Below are positions 1-8,641 of a DNA stretch of 46,084 nucleotides, piece by piece. The DNA comes from Firmicutes bacterium HGW-Firmicutes-8. GTDB taxonomy: Bacteria; Bacillota; Thermincolia; Thermincolales; UBA2595. The notes under the pieces are model-generated. The model was not told the DNA's origin and did no database searches. It saw only the letters and a list, made by a program, of their open reading frames with translations. The DNA lies in assembly GCA_002840165.1 (NCBI GenBank), contig PGZN01000038.1:1-46084 (forward strand). The letters are read 5' to 3'. Position numbers and translations under genes: made by a program. Each line of letters begins with the position of its first letter. The first letter of the stretch is position 1.

Positions 1-166
1 GACCCACGAGCGCGCAGCGTGAGTGGCTACATATCAATGAATCCTCAAGGTCGGCTGAATGTAGCCCGCCCAGAGGAATATACCACCCCCGGCCTTGCTC
101 AGGCTAGAAAATACAAAAACAGAGTCTGCCCCAATTGAAACAACCTCTGCAAGATAAACCCGAGCG
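1..166. other. Window edge downstream of hydrogenase cytochrome b, no gene assigned
   Basis: This stretch follows the stop codon of the cytochrome b gene. One minus-strand frame is open for about 40 codons and ends at 37-39, but it has no convincing start or ribosome site and I recognise no family. The hydrogenase operon may continue (for example with a maturation protease) beyond the window edge. Confidence 0.3.
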
Positions 167-742
167 CTACCGCTTACGGACCCATCCTGTTAACATAGCC
201 TGCAGTTTGGCGGGGTCCTCTGTGGCAGCCAGATAAATATGAAGGGGTGCAGTCCCCAGAAACCATAGAGCGACAGCATAATGGTAAAAGCGCAGCTGTT
301 GAAGAGTAATGGGAAATGGCAGGATATTTCCGAAATTAGCCGTATATAAGAGCAGTCCTGTCACGGACTGAAAAAGAAACCCGAAAACCCAGCCGGTGTA
401 AATCAACTTTTGTCCTGGATTATACTTACCATACCGCGGAAGATTCTTGCGAAAAAAGAAATAGTAAGCGAACAAACCTTTTAAGTCCCCAATTTCCCGG
501 GCGCGAAACCAAAAATCCCTATAGGATTGGGTAACAATATGATAATATACCCACCCCCAAAACAGACCGGTGGCAAAAAAGCCCAAGCTGCGGTGAACCA
601 TACTATGGGCTGCCATACTGTGACTCACACTAGGAGTCCAGTACGTCGAAAAACCCGAAATAATCAGCAAGAGTACACTTAGCGCAAAAAGCCAGTGAAA
701 TATCCTGTTCAATCTTGATTGTCTCAACACCTTTTCTGTCAT
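167..742 (-). CDS. [NiFe] hydrogenase cytochrome b subunit
   Basis: This 191-residue membrane protein resembles the cytochrome b561/formate dehydrogenase gamma type subunits that anchor uptake hydrogenases and pass electrons to the quinone pool. About four hydrophobic helices are visible (near residues 16-30, 52-70, 112-132 and 150-172). Candidate haem histidines are H16 (RIFHW), H50, H154 (FYHYAV) and H168 (PLHIY). The ATG lies two bases after the stop of the large-subunit gene, with GGGGGAG inside the end of that gene as ribosome site, so the genes are translationally coupled. The short length fits HyaC/HupC-like proteins. The exact quinone partner cannot be told from sequence. Confidence 0.85.
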   Translation of the reverse strand: MTEKVLRQSRLNRIFHWLFALSVLLLIISGFSTYWTPSVSHSMAAHSMVHRSLGFFATGLFWGWVYYHIVTQSYRDFWFRAREIGDLKGLFAYYFFFRKNLPRYGKYNPGQKLIYTGWVFGFLFQSVTGLLLYTANFGNILPFPITLQQLRFYHYAVALWFLGTAPLHIYLAATEDPAKLQAMLTGWVRKR

Positions 743-744
743 TC

Positions 745-2166
745 TTACTCCCCCGGTGTATTCCTGATTCTTTCCCCATCGATTTTAACAAGATGGACAG
801 CACATGCCAGGCACGGGTCAAAAGCCCGCGCCACCCGGCCAACTTCGATGGGATTTTCGGTATCGGAAATAGGTGTGCCAACCAGAGCTTCTTCAATTGG
901 TCCCCTAGCGCCATTGTCATCCCGGGGGGAACAGTACCAAGCTGAAGGGGTAACAATTTGGTAATGCAGTATTTTCTGGCCCTTAAACCTTACCCAGTGG
1001 CCCAGAGCCCCCCTCATAGCGCCGGTGTATCCAACTCCCTCAAACTCTTCGTCCGGCATCTCGTAAGGCTGGTAGATAGGCCTGTCGATTTCCAGTTCCT
1101 TGAGCCACTGTTTCATTAATTCCGCTACGAACTTTGCTTCCAGGGCCCTGGCCATCAGCCGGTCCATTGTCGAAATTCCCCTCCTATAGTCCCCTCTCAT
1201 CCAGAGATGGGCCAGAGGGCCTGATTCAAAAGCTTTCCCGTCATATCTGGGGGCTTTCACCCATGAATAGGCCTCGTCCTTGTCCGGGTCAGGAACGGTT
1301 TTTCCATTAACGGGGTTTCTGGGTTGGTCCTGAATATACCAGGATTTATGTACATGTTCCAGGATTTTTGCTGAATCAAACTTTTCAAACCTGCCTCCGG
1401 TATAAACACCATAAGGCATTACAAACAAGCCCGGACTGCTGGGAATCCTAAAGTTACCGTAAGCCAGAAGGTTCCCATAGCCCTGCCCTATCTTGTAATA
1501 ATCCTCATACCTGCGCGCCAGGACTTCCAGGTCTGGAATGAATTTATCACCTACAAACGCCAAAACCAGTTCGAGCATGCCCATGAACTTTTGGATTTTA
1601 TCCACCGTCGGGGGGGTGGTCACCCCCCCGACCACTATACCGTGCTGGTGCGGGGCTTTCCCACCAAAGACAGTGACCATTTCATGAGTCAGCCTGGCCA
1701 ATTCAAAATGCTGCCGGTAGCTTTCCATTATCCGGTCCGTTTCAGGTTGGGAAAGGCGAAAATCTGCCTCACTCCTCGGGATGAAAGGCGGCCTGTCCGG
1801 GCCTTTTAAAAAATCAAAAATTGTCATCAGGTAAAAATGCCTGATATGATTCTGCAGCATGTCAGCTCCAAGACTGAGATTTCGCAGTAGAATCGCATTT
1901 TTGGGGATTTCGATTTTAAGCGCGTTTTCAATGGCGTGAGAAGACGCTATGGCATGGGCGGTGGAACATATGCCACAGATGCGTTCCGTCAAGTAGGCCG
2001 CATCCCTGGGGTCCCTGCCGCGCAAAATCACCTCTAATCCCCGAAAAAATATTCCGCTGCTCCAGGCATCTTTGACTTGTCCGCCTTCAACCAGTACTTC
2101 AATGTTCCAAAAACCGTTGATCCGGGTCATGGGGCTGATGCGAATTTTTTCTCCCAATGTGATCAC
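745..2166 (-). CDS. [NiFe] hydrogenase large subunit
   Basis: This is the catalytic subunit (473 residues) that oxidises H2 at the Ni-Fe site. The N-terminal ligand motif RICGICSTAH (C64, C67) and the C-terminal motif DPCLACAVH (C452, C455, H458) supply the four metal-binding cysteines. Fifteen residues follow H458, the normal size of the tail removed by the maturation endopeptidase, so the product is probably a functional precursor. The GTG start overlaps the TGA stop of the small-subunit gene (GTGA), which indicates coupled translation. With a Tat-exported small subunit and a cytochrome b, it is best read as a group 1 membrane-bound respiratory uptake hydrogenase facing outward. The subgroup is not certain. 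Confidence 0.95.
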   Translation of the reverse strand: MITLGEKIRISPMTRINGFWNIEVLVEGGQVKDAWSSGIFFRGLEVILRGRDPRDAAYLTERICGICSTAHAIASSHAIENALKIEIPKNAILLRNLSLGADMLQNHIRHFYLMTIFDFLKGPDRPPFIPRSEADFRLSQPETDRIMESYRQHFELARLTHEMVTVFGGKAPHQHGIVVGGVTTPPTVDKIQKFMGMLELVLAFVGDKFIPDLEVLARRYEDYYKIGQGYGNLLAYGNFRIPSSPGLFVMPYGVYTGGRFEKFDSAKILEHVHKSWYIQDQPRNPVNGKTVPDPDKDEAYSWVKAPRYDGKAFESGPLAHLWMRGDYRRGISTMDRLMARALEAKFVAELMKQWLKELEIDRPIYQPYEMPDEEFEGVGYTGAMRGALGHWVRFKGQKILHYQIVTPSAWYCSPRDDNGARGPIEEALVGTPISDTENPIEVGRVARAFDPCLACAVHLVKIDGERIRNTPGE

Positions 2167-3380
2167 CTTTTCTGATTCTGTCGGCTTTTTATAACAGATT
2201 CCTTTTTGACGTAGTACCTTTTAAGGTGGACATCTTTAACCCTGCCCTGCGGCAGGAAGACAACTTCTTTTACGGGGCCGCCGGGAATATCACCGGAGTG
2301 CTTCCTGACATCATGGATTTCCCCTTCCGGTCGTGGTTCAGTCCCGTCGACCATGTGTTTCCCATACCTTCCGGTAATAACACTGGTCAGGAGATGAGTA
2401 CCGATTCCACCGGCAGTGAGGCCCAGCACTCCTAACCCTACTTTGTCAGAAGTAGTCCTGGCCCCCAAAAAGTTTGGATTAGACATGTGGGCATAAAATG
2501 GGGACATCCCGTCAGGGAAGTCTGGGTTTACGCACCCGATGCACGGAGAATTGGCCTCCACCGGCCAGCTGTTATGCTCACCAATCCACTGCCTCGTGGG
2601 ACAGTCCACAAAGGTTACCGGACCCTTGCACCCGATTTTATATGTGCATTTCTCCTCACCGGGATGTTTGGCAAAAACCCCGTTATCGAAATGCTGCCTC
2701 CTCGGGCACCAGTCATGAATCCTCTGCCCAAAAAAGACCGTAGGCCGGTTAAATGCATCGAGATTAGGAATCCCATATAAAAGCAGGTGGGTCAGGGTCC
2801 CTATCGCCCAGTCGGGATGTACCGGGCAGCCTGGGACATTGACAACCTGCTGGTCCACCACCTTATGTACAGGCGCCGAACCTGACGGGTTAGGATAGGC
2901 CGCATAAGGTCCGCCAAATGAGGCGCAGGTGCCAACGGCCATAATGTACTTGGCTTTGGGAGCCACATATTTTATCGCTTCCAAGTCTGTAAACAGCCTG
3001 CCGTCCCTGTGGTGGCCTATGGCGCCATATTTGCCGCCTGCTTTAAGAGGAACTGTGCCTTCCGCAATAAGGATAAACTCCCCTTTTTCCCGTTCCACGG
3101 TTTCTATCAGGGCGTCAATTGCCTTGGATCCATCCCCGGTCATAGTTGTATTGCTAAAGTACAGGTCAATAGTATCAAATAGTATTTCCCGCATATTTGG
3201 GTGCAGGGTATTGGCAACAGACAGGTAATCTCCTGTGCATGTCATCATCTCCAACCAGATAACCGGAGGTTTCTTTTTACCGGCAAAGGCCTCGGCCAGC
3301 TGGGGTATCAGATAATCTGACAGCTGCAGCGCAGCTGTAGCTGCCGTGGCCAATTTAATAAACTGCCGCCTGGTAAGCAA
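2163..3380 (-). CDS. [NiFe] hydrogenase small subunit, Tat-exported, atypical proximal cluster motif
   Basis: This is the Fe-S electron-transfer subunit (405 residues from the chosen start). I chose the TTG at 3380 because GAGGGGG lies 7 bases upstream and the protein then begins directly with the Tat signal (TRRQFIK plus a hydrophobic stretch). The open frame extends further upstream to 3521, but that would bury the signal peptide. Medial and distal cluster motifs look normal: HDWCPRR, GCKGP, VDCPT and SPCIGC. The usual proximal motif CxxC (CTGCSES) reads CTGDYLS, so the second cysteine is Asp. A hydrophobic helix (GLGVLGLTAGG onward) near residue 320 and a charged tail of about 65 residues follow, consistent with a membrane anchor. 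Confidence 0.93.
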   Translation of the reverse strand: MLTRRQFIKLATAATAALQLSDYLIPQLAEAFAGKKKPPVIWLEMMTCTGDYLSVANTLHPNMREILFDTIDLYFSNTTMTGDGSKAIDALIETVEREKGEFILIAEGTVPLKAGGKYGAIGHHRDGRLFTDLEAIKYVAPKAKYIMAVGTCASFGGPYAAYPNPSGSAPVHKVVDQQVVNVPGCPVHPDWAIGTLTHLLLYGIPNLDAFNRPTVFFGQRIHDWCPRRQHFDNGVFAKHPGEEKCTYKIGCKGPVTFVDCPTRQWIGEHNSWPVEANSPCIGCVNPDFPDGMSPFYAHMSNPNFLGARTTSDKVGLGVLGLTAGGIGTHLLTSVITGRYGKHMVDGTEPRPEGEIHDVRKHSGDIPGGPVKEVVFLPQGRVKDVHLKRYYVKKESVIKSRQNQKR

Positions 3381-3441
3381 GATGATTTCCCCCTCAGAGG
3401 TAGCTGCAAACCCTATTAGTTTTATAATTTCCATATTCGAA

Positions 3442-3472
3442 CAAAAAATGCGGAGGCTTTCGCATCCGCGTA
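3442..3472 (-). promoter_or_regulatory. Hairpin between small ORF and hydrogenase genes, possible attenuator
   Basis: The minus strand reads GCGGATGCGAAAGCCTCCGC followed by ATTTTTTG. Two mutually exclusive short stems are possible: GCGGA with TCCGC, or ATGCG with CGCAT. The T run makes it look like a weak terminator between the small ORF and the hydrogenase small subunit. Regulatory function is inferred only. Confidence 0.3.
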
Positions 3473-3480
3473 AATCAAGA

Positions 3481-3588
3481 CTACCGTATCCGCTTTTTCT
3501 CAGCCCGCATTTTCTTAGCAACTTTTATGAATAAGTTGTACAATTCCAAACGGTTATTTATTTCCCTAAGAGTTTGACTGTGGTCCAC
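3481..3588 (-). CDS. Possible small protein (35 residues) at the head of the hydrogenase operon
   Basis: A GTG start at 3588 is preceded by a near-perfect ribosome site, GGAGGTGAG, with a 3-base gap. The frame encodes 35 residues beginning MDHSQTLREI and ending in a very basic stretch (KKMRAEKKRIR), then a TAG stop. It is the first possible gene of the hydrogenase transcript. I do not recognise the peptide. It may be a real small protein, a leader peptide controlling the hydrogenase genes, or chance; the strength of the ribosome site is the main argument. Confidence 0.4.
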   Translation of the reverse strand: MDHSQTLREINNRLELYNLFIKVAKKMRAEKKRIR

Positions 3589-3712
3589 AAACTCACCTCC
3601 GTGCCGATTTCTCCGGTCAACCCAGGTGAACTATTTCAGTTCGCCTTGATCTGTTAAAAGTATATCCAACTCGGCTGTTCCCTAAACCAACCGCGAATTA
3701 GACTTTTTATAG

Positions 3713-3727
3713 ATGGGGAATCCCCAT
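3713..3727. promoter_or_regulatory. Perfect 15-base palindrome in the divergent promoter region
   Basis: ATGGGGAATCCCCAT lies 73 bases before the FAD oxidoreductase start, in the intergenic region shared with the divergent hydrogenase operon. No T run follows, so it is more like an operator than a terminator. The binding protein is unknown. Confidence 0.3.
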
Positions 3728-3799
3728 TGTATAAGTCCTGGGTTACAGGGAATTATATAGCCGCAGTGAAGAAACAAAATTTAGGGAGTAAAAATTTAG

Positions 3800-5128
3800 A
3801 TGCGGGTTCTTGTGATTGGAGCAGGGCTTTCCGGACTTACGACCGCTTACTGTTTAGCCCGGGCGGGGATAGACGTCACCGTCATAGAAAAAGAAAGTTA
3901 TGTAGGAGGCCGTGTTAAAAGCGATTCATATGAAGGGATATCATGGGAGTGCGGGGCCCAGTTCATCGGCGCGATGTACCCCCAAACGAACGACTTACTT
4001 GGCAAAATAGGACTATTGCGGAGTATACTCCCCATTAAAATGCGCGTTGATGTCATCAACGGCCAGACCAGATACCCTTTATGCCGACATTCCCCAATCT
4101 GTCTCTATCCGAGATTTAGTACTTTATCATGGCTCAAAAGGATAGCCCTCGTGAAGCTGGGATTCTTTCTCTGGTCACATCGGTCGAGACTTAATATTTC
4201 TAATCTGGCCGAAGGTGAAACCCTTGACGATATGAGTTTCGGGGAATGGGCTGAAAGTTTTCTGGGGTCCGAGTTCGTCCAACAATATTTTGACCCCGTT
4301 TCAATGGCTTTGTTTTTTCAACCAGCCCGCCACATATCCCGCCTTGTCCCTTTGACTCTAATTAGGGCGCCCTACAAATGCCGGATTAACTCCCTCCGGG
4401 GAGGACTGTCCCAACTCCCGATGGCTTTGGCTAAAGCGGTTAAGGTGATGAAAAATACGTCTGCCTCAATGGTGGAGCTTAGCCCGAATGGGATAGCGGT
4501 CGAAGCAGCCCTGCCTGAAGGAAATAAAACAACCCTGTCCGCAGATAGGGTTGTTTTCGCTGTACCGCCGCAGGCGGCGCTTTCGCTATTAGCAGACCCG
4601 GTTGGGGCAATTGGCCGGGATAGCTGCGATTTTCTCAATACTGCCCATTTTATCGGGGTTTCGGTAACCTGTCTCGTCCTGTCAAGCCCTTTGGTAAAGG
4701 GCCTGTATGGTTATATCTTCGGACCGGGCGAGGCCGGCCTGACTTCCATATCATTTGGTCAAAATACTGAAACCGCACCGCACAGGCCGACTTCCGCCAC
4801 AATTATTTCAGCTGGGGAAAAAAGCAGCTCCGGTGTTCTGGCTGGGGTTCCAACAAACAACGCAAATTCTCCTGACCTCTTGAAATTAGCCGAACATTAT
4901 GTTCCCGGGCTTTCCCAGAGGGTTGTCGAACGTAGAGACTACTACTGGCGACACGCCCTGCCGTGTTTTCCTCCGGGCCGGGTCAGGGAAATCGGAAATT
5001 ATCTTACGAAGAAAAAGCCTTCAAATATTTCGTTCTGCGGGGACTATCTGGGCGGCCCGGGTATCGAGGGCGCCATAACCTCGGGTATACGTGCGGCCGG
5101 GGAAGTTATATCCTCCCTGATTACCTAA
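3800..5128 (+). CDS. FAD-dependent amine oxidase / protoporphyrinogen oxidase-like protein
   Basis: This 442-residue flavoprotein opens with the dinucleotide-binding motif VIGAGLSGLTTAYCLARAG (residues 5-23), then an acidic ribose-binding residue (IEKES) and the GGR motif (YVGGRV) typical of the amine oxidase/HemY/phytoene desaturase superfamily. The C-terminal FAD motif is present as ISFCGDYLGGPGIEGAITSG. The substrate is not determined; HemY/CgoX-like porphyrinogen oxidation or carotenoid/squalene-type desaturation are both possible. A GGGAG ribosome site lies about 12 bases before the ATG, rather far. It is transcribed alone on the plus strand, convergent with amrS. Confidence 0.8.
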   Translation: MRVLVIGAGLSGLTTAYCLARAGIDVTVIEKESYVGGRVKSDSYEGISWECGAQFIGAMYPQTNDLLGKIGLLRSILPIKMRVDVINGQTRYPLCRHSPICLYPRFSTLSWLKRIALVKLGFFLWSHRSRLNISNLAEGETLDDMSFGEWAESFLGSEFVQQYFDPVSMALFFQPARHISRLVPLTLIRAPYKCRINSLRGGLSQLPMALAKAVKVMKNTSASMVELSPNGIAVEAALPEGNKTTLSADRVVFAVPPQAALSLLADPVGAIGRDSCDFLNTAHFIGVSVTCLVLSSPLVKGLYGYIFGPGEAGLTSISFGQNTETAPHRPTSATIISAGEKSSSGVLAGVPTNNANSPDLLKLAEHYVPGLSQRVVERRDYYWRHALPCFPPGRVREIGNYLTKKKPSNISFCGDYLGGPGIEGAITSGIRAAGEVISSLIT

Positions 5129-5149
5129 AACGTGCTTCCTAAAACCTAC

Positions 5150-6160
5150 CTAAAACTGGCTAAAATCACCGATGATATTGATTTGCCGTCCGCACTGGCG
5201 GCATTTTTTGTCTTCCAGCCCTTCTGCTGCCGCTCCGTTGCGCTGACGGCTGATTAGGAGTTCCCGGCACTGGGGGCAGTAAGTATTGCTCCCCTCTGAT
5301 CCGGGAACATTCCCAAGGTAAACATAACTCAGTTTGCGTCCCGCTATTTCTCTGGCCCGTTCCATAGTGGAGATCGGAGTAGGCGGTAGGTCCATTTTGT
5401 AATTTGGGAAATAGCGTGAAAAATGGAGGGGGATTTCTTTATCAACCCCAGACAACCAATCAACCAGATCGGAAATTTCCTGTTCGGAATCGTTCAGCCC
5501 GGTGACGAGCAGTGTGGTTACCTCAACGTGACAGTGTTTGCTCGCTGATTCAACCGTTTCCAAAACAGGGTCCAGTTCCCCGCTACACGTCTCGTTGTAA
5601 TATTGGTCACTGAACCCCTTGACATCTATATTCATAGCATCAATAAAAGGTAATATCTGAGCTAACGGCTCGGGGTTCACAAAGCCGTTTGTCACCAGGA
5701 CATTTTTTAAACCGGCCTCCCTGGCGGCCTTTGCAGTATCAATGACAAATTCGTACCACATAAATGGTTCCGAGTACGTATAGGCAATCCCCACCGAGTG
5801 ATGCCCCTGGCGCCCGGCGGAGGCAATTTCAACGAGCTTTTCAGGCGAAACTGCCGTTGTTTCCGGGTCTCCCTGGGCTATTGTCCAGTTCTGGCAGAAC
5901 CCGCAGCGCAGGTTGCACCCGAATGTGCCGGCCGAAAAAATGTACGACCCCGGGTAAAAATGATACAGCGGTTTTTTTTCGATAGGGTCCATTCCACAGG
6001 AAGAGCATTTACCGTAATTTATTGTGTATAGAACCCCGTCTTCGTTTTGCCGGACACGGCAAAACCCTTTGCGACCGGATGCGATTTTGCACTTCTGTGG
6101 ACATAACAGGCATTGGATTTTATCATCCTGTGTTTTTTCCCAAAACATGGCCTGCTTCAT
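5150..6160 (-). CDS. amrS: AmmeMemoRadiSam system radical SAM enzyme
   Basis: This 336-residue radical SAM protein has the cluster motif CNLRCGFCQNW (C82, C86, C89) within the context GTFGCNLRC that marks the AmrS family. An N-terminal cysteine-rich part (C17, C20, C24, C34, C52, C55) and two C-terminal CxxC pairs (CPQC, CRQC) may bind further metal. The family resembles pyruvate formate-lyase activases (GFCQNW, DVKGF). It sits 29 bases after the MEMO-AMMECR1 fusion gene in the same direction, so the two form an operon. The reaction of the AmmeMemoRadiSam system is not established. The ATG is preceded by a GGGGGGG ribosome site. Confidence 0.92.
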   Translation of the reverse strand: MKQAMFWEKTQDDKIQCLLCPQKCKIASGRKGFCRVRQNEDGVLYTINYGKCSSCGMDPIEKKPLYHFYPGSYIFSAGTFGCNLRCGFCQNWTIAQGDPETTAVSPEKLVEIASAGRQGHHSVGIAYTYSEPFMWYEFVIDTAKAAREAGLKNVLVTNGFVNPEPLAQILPFIDAMNIDVKGFSDQYYNETCSGELDPVLETVESASKHCHVEVTTLLVTGLNDSEQEISDLVDWLSGVDKEIPLHFSRYFPNYKMDLPPTPISTMERAREIAGRKLSYVYLGNVPGSEGSNTYCPQCRELLISRQRNGAAAEGLEDKKCRQCGRQINIIGDFSQF

Positions 6161-6189
6161 AATTCCCCCCCCGATACAGAGTTCTCGTT

Positions 6190-7590
6190 TTAGTGATACC
6201 TGATTACCTCAAACCGTTCCAACTGGACAGGCTCATCCTGACCGATCCCTGCTTTTTGACGGGCGATAGCCACCTGCTGCTCTGCAGAATCAATTCCCTC
6301 CAGATTGGGCAGTAACAATCCGGATTTCCTTCCACTGCGAACTATAACACCGTAGCGTTTGACATCAAGCTGATCCAATCCTTTGATCGGCTCCGGTGGT
6401 TTTAGCACATCAACCGAGTAAACCAGGTCGTCAAGTTCTTCAGGCCCTACAGGGTCAAACCGCGGGTCACCGGTACCCGCACTGATAGCATTATTTACTA
6501 TCTCGCTGCTAATGTCCGGCGTTGTCGGCCTAATCGTTCCAATACACCCGCGCAGCTGTCCGTGTTTTTTCAAGGAAACAAACACCCCTGCCCTCTCCCG
6601 GAATAAGGGACCGGTTCCACTGTCTGATGAAATCCTTTTTTCGTCCATTACATAAGCCTCTAAAGCCTTTCTGGCCAAAGCCACGAATTCACTTTCCCCG
6701 GCTCTTTGTGATTCAATTTTTTCTTTACGTTCACTAAATAACGTTTCCAGAAGGCTCTCAGTACTGCTGCCCTGCGGGCTTAAATAAGCCACCATATACC
6801 CCACTCCAAAAGGACCTTCATATGAGAGAACCTCAGCCTTAACATCTTCACCGTCTAAGGCGCCCAGCATCATGATGATAGACCTGAGCCCGCATTCTCC
6901 GGCCTCCTTGGCCATATTCTGATCTATGTTTATAATCCCTTTGAAATCCTTGTTTTTCAGCAGGTCCACTATTTTTCTGTCAAACTCTGCCCCCTGCGGG
7001 GAGTAACCGGCCGGGGCGCTTGGGATAAGGCGGTGAGACATATCTCCACTGGCTATCAGAGCTACTTTTTTCTTTTTAAGGGCAGCTGCTTTTTTCAGAG
7101 CAGTACCGAAGGCATACAGCTCTTCAAAAGGTAGAAGAGCCATCGAAATTGAAACCATGGGCAGGTCTATCCCGGCCTTGTCCAGGAAATACATCGGAAC
7201 AAGCACTCCATGATCCAGTTTGACAGAAACACCATATTCCTCTGCCAATCCGTCATCTATTTCTACAGACATTATGCCGAATCGTCCGGCCTGAATCATA
7301 ATTTCCCGGATCAAATCCTGGTCGTTATTATATTCAAAATCCAGGTCAGCCCTAAACATCTTCAGATCCCCGGTCAGGATTTCACTGCCGTTTATGGCTA
7401 TCCCATCCTGAAATACGGTACCGTGCGGAGATATGATTACTATGATTTCGGCGCCACTTTCTGCGATCAGGCCGGCGAACTTTTCCATGGCTTTAAATGT
7501 GGCAGACACCTTCCCGGATTCTTTACCCCCCACCTCAGGCAATAATATCGGTGGATGGGGAGCAACTCCGCAAAAAACTACGTTACCCAA
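6190..7590 (-). CDS. AmmeMemoRadiSam protein: MEMO-AMMECR1 fusion
   Basis: Two domains are fused in 466 residues. Residues 1 to about 270 are a MEMO/class III extradiol dioxygenase-like domain (protein B) with histidines where metal ligands are expected: H12 (VAPHPP), H56 (SPHGT), H127 (LDHGV) and H186 (DMSHR). Residues about 300-466 are an AMMECR1 domain (protein A) with the hallmark LRGCIG at 346-351. The start is a TTG seven bases after AGGAGGG. With amrS directly downstream, all three AmmeMemoRadiSam activities are encoded by two genes. The biological role of the set is unknown; metal-dependent redox chemistry or RNA/protein modification are only guesses. Confidence 0.92.
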   Translation of the reverse strand: MGNVVFCGVAPHPPILLPEVGGKESGKVSATFKAMEKFAGLIAESGAEIIVIISPHGTVFQDGIAINGSEILTGDLKMFRADLDFEYNNDQDLIREIMIQAGRFGIMSVEIDDGLAEEYGVSVKLDHGVLVPMYFLDKAGIDLPMVSISMALLPFEELYAFGTALKKAAALKKKKVALIASGDMSHRLIPSAPAGYSPQGAEFDRKIVDLLKNKDFKGIINIDQNMAKEAGECGLRSIIMMLGALDGEDVKAEVLSYEGPFGVGYMVAYLSPQGSSTESLLETLFSERKEKIESQRAGESEFVALARKALEAYVMDEKRISSDSGTGPLFRERAGVFVSLKKHGQLRGCIGTIRPTTPDISSEIVNNAISAGTGDPRFDPVGPEELDDLVYSVDVLKPPEPIKGLDQLDVKRYGVIVRSGRKSGLLLPNLEGIDSAEQQVAIARQKAGIGQDEPVQLERFEVIRYH

Positions 7591-7821
7591 ATTATTCCCT
7601 CCTTTTGTTTCTATTTTAGCTCCTCGTAATATTATTTATGTGATATTTCTTTGCCCAGCAGGAAAATCCTGCTGGTTACACCCTTTTCTTAACATCATAA
7701 CTTTCACCCTAACCGCATAAAGTTAATAAAAATGCGGACACTCATCGCATCGTGTTCAAGCCTTCACAAACAGAAATATCACGGTACATCATGATCTGCT
7801 GCCAGGTAAAGGAGGGTTAAC

Positions 7822-8544
7822 TTGCGGTTAGTCTACATAAGGACTTTTCACCTTAAAAAATATTACTTTGGGGTGCTAATCTTTACTACTGCCTTAGTAT
7901 TTGCCGGGATTAACTCAGTTCTGGCGGTAAACCGCGCAGTCTCGGCAACCTCCTGGGCTGTCGCCAACAGGGTGTTTGTCATTGACCCAGGCCATGGCGG
8001 GATTGACCCAGGCGCTGTGGGATATCAGGGCCTGAGGGAAAAAGATATTGTCCTGCAGGTCAGTCAAAGGCTCCGCAAATTGTTAAATCAGGCAGGCTCC
8101 AAGGTTATCATGACAAGGGAATCAGATATAGATCTCAGTTCACCTGAAACAGGTGGGCCGTCCGCGCGAAAGGTAGAGGATCTGTCAAAGCGGGTCGAAC
8201 TAGCCAATAACAACGGGGCTGACCTGTTCCTAAGCATTCATGTAAATGCCTTTCCATCTTCCCGGTGGCGGGGGGCTCAAATTTTTTACCAGAGGAACGA
8301 GAATGAAAGCAAGAAGCTGGCCGAGGCCATCCAATCAGAATTAACCAGAATCATGGGTAATACGACAAGGGCAGCCAAGGCGGCAGACTATTTTACAACC
8401 CGGAATACAAAAATAGCGGCTGTAATCATTGAAATAGGTTTTATCTCCAATCCAGCGGAAGCTGAACTTTTGAAAGACCCGGCTTACCAGCGAAAACTGG
8501 CCTACGCAATTTACTCCGGCCTTGTCAAATATTATACAAAATGA
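7822..8544 (+). CDS. cwlD: N-acetylmuramoyl-L-alanine amidase, CwlD type
   Basis: This 240-residue enzyme has an N-terminal membrane or signal segment (about residues 14-36) followed by an Amidase_3 domain. Zinc and catalytic residues are visible: H58 (DPGHGG), E73 (REKD), H140 (SIHVN) and E204 (IEIGFISN). In Bacillus, CwlD removes stem peptides so that muramic-delta-lactam can form in spore cortex. Its place next to rpsI-rplM matches sporulating Firmicutes, so a sporulation role is likely. The TTG start lies 7 bases after GGAGGG. I could not find a clear sporulation sigma-factor promoter upstream. Confidence 0.9.
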   Translation: MRLVYIRTFHLKKYYFGVLIFTTALVFAGINSVLAVNRAVSATSWAVANRVFVIDPGHGGIDPGAVGYQGLREKDIVLQVSQRLRKLLNQAGSKVIMTRESDIDLSSPETGGPSARKVEDLSKRVELANNNGADLFLSIHVNAFPSSRWRGAQIFYQRNENESKKLAEAIQSELTRIMGNTTRAAKAADYFTTRNTKIAAVIIEIGFISNPAEAELLKDPAYQRKLAYAIYSGLVKYYTK

Positions 8545-8545
8545 A

Positions 8546-8571
8546 AAAGGAGGACATTTCTGTTCTCCTTT
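8546..8571 (+). terminator. Hairpin after cwlD, weak terminator
   Basis: AAAGGAG pairs with CTCCTTT around a 12-base loop just after the cwlD stop. Only a weak T-rich tail follows, so termination is likely but inefficient. Confidence 0.4.
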
Positions 8572-8641
8572 CGGTGTTACTTTTGGTATATATATTCCTC
8601 TTTTGACTGTACAGTTTCTACACAGAAATTATTGGGAAAAT

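Noticed and set aside
3381-3521. Longer N-terminus for the hydrogenase small subunit starting at 3521
   Set aside because: It would place 47 residues before the Tat motif and span the attenuator-like hairpin. The TTG at 3380 has a strong ribosome site and gives a normal signal peptide.
7740-7821. Sporulation sigma-factor promoter before cwlD
   Set aside because: I looked for sigma-E or sigma-G type -35/-10 pairs and found no convincing match, so no promoter is annotated.
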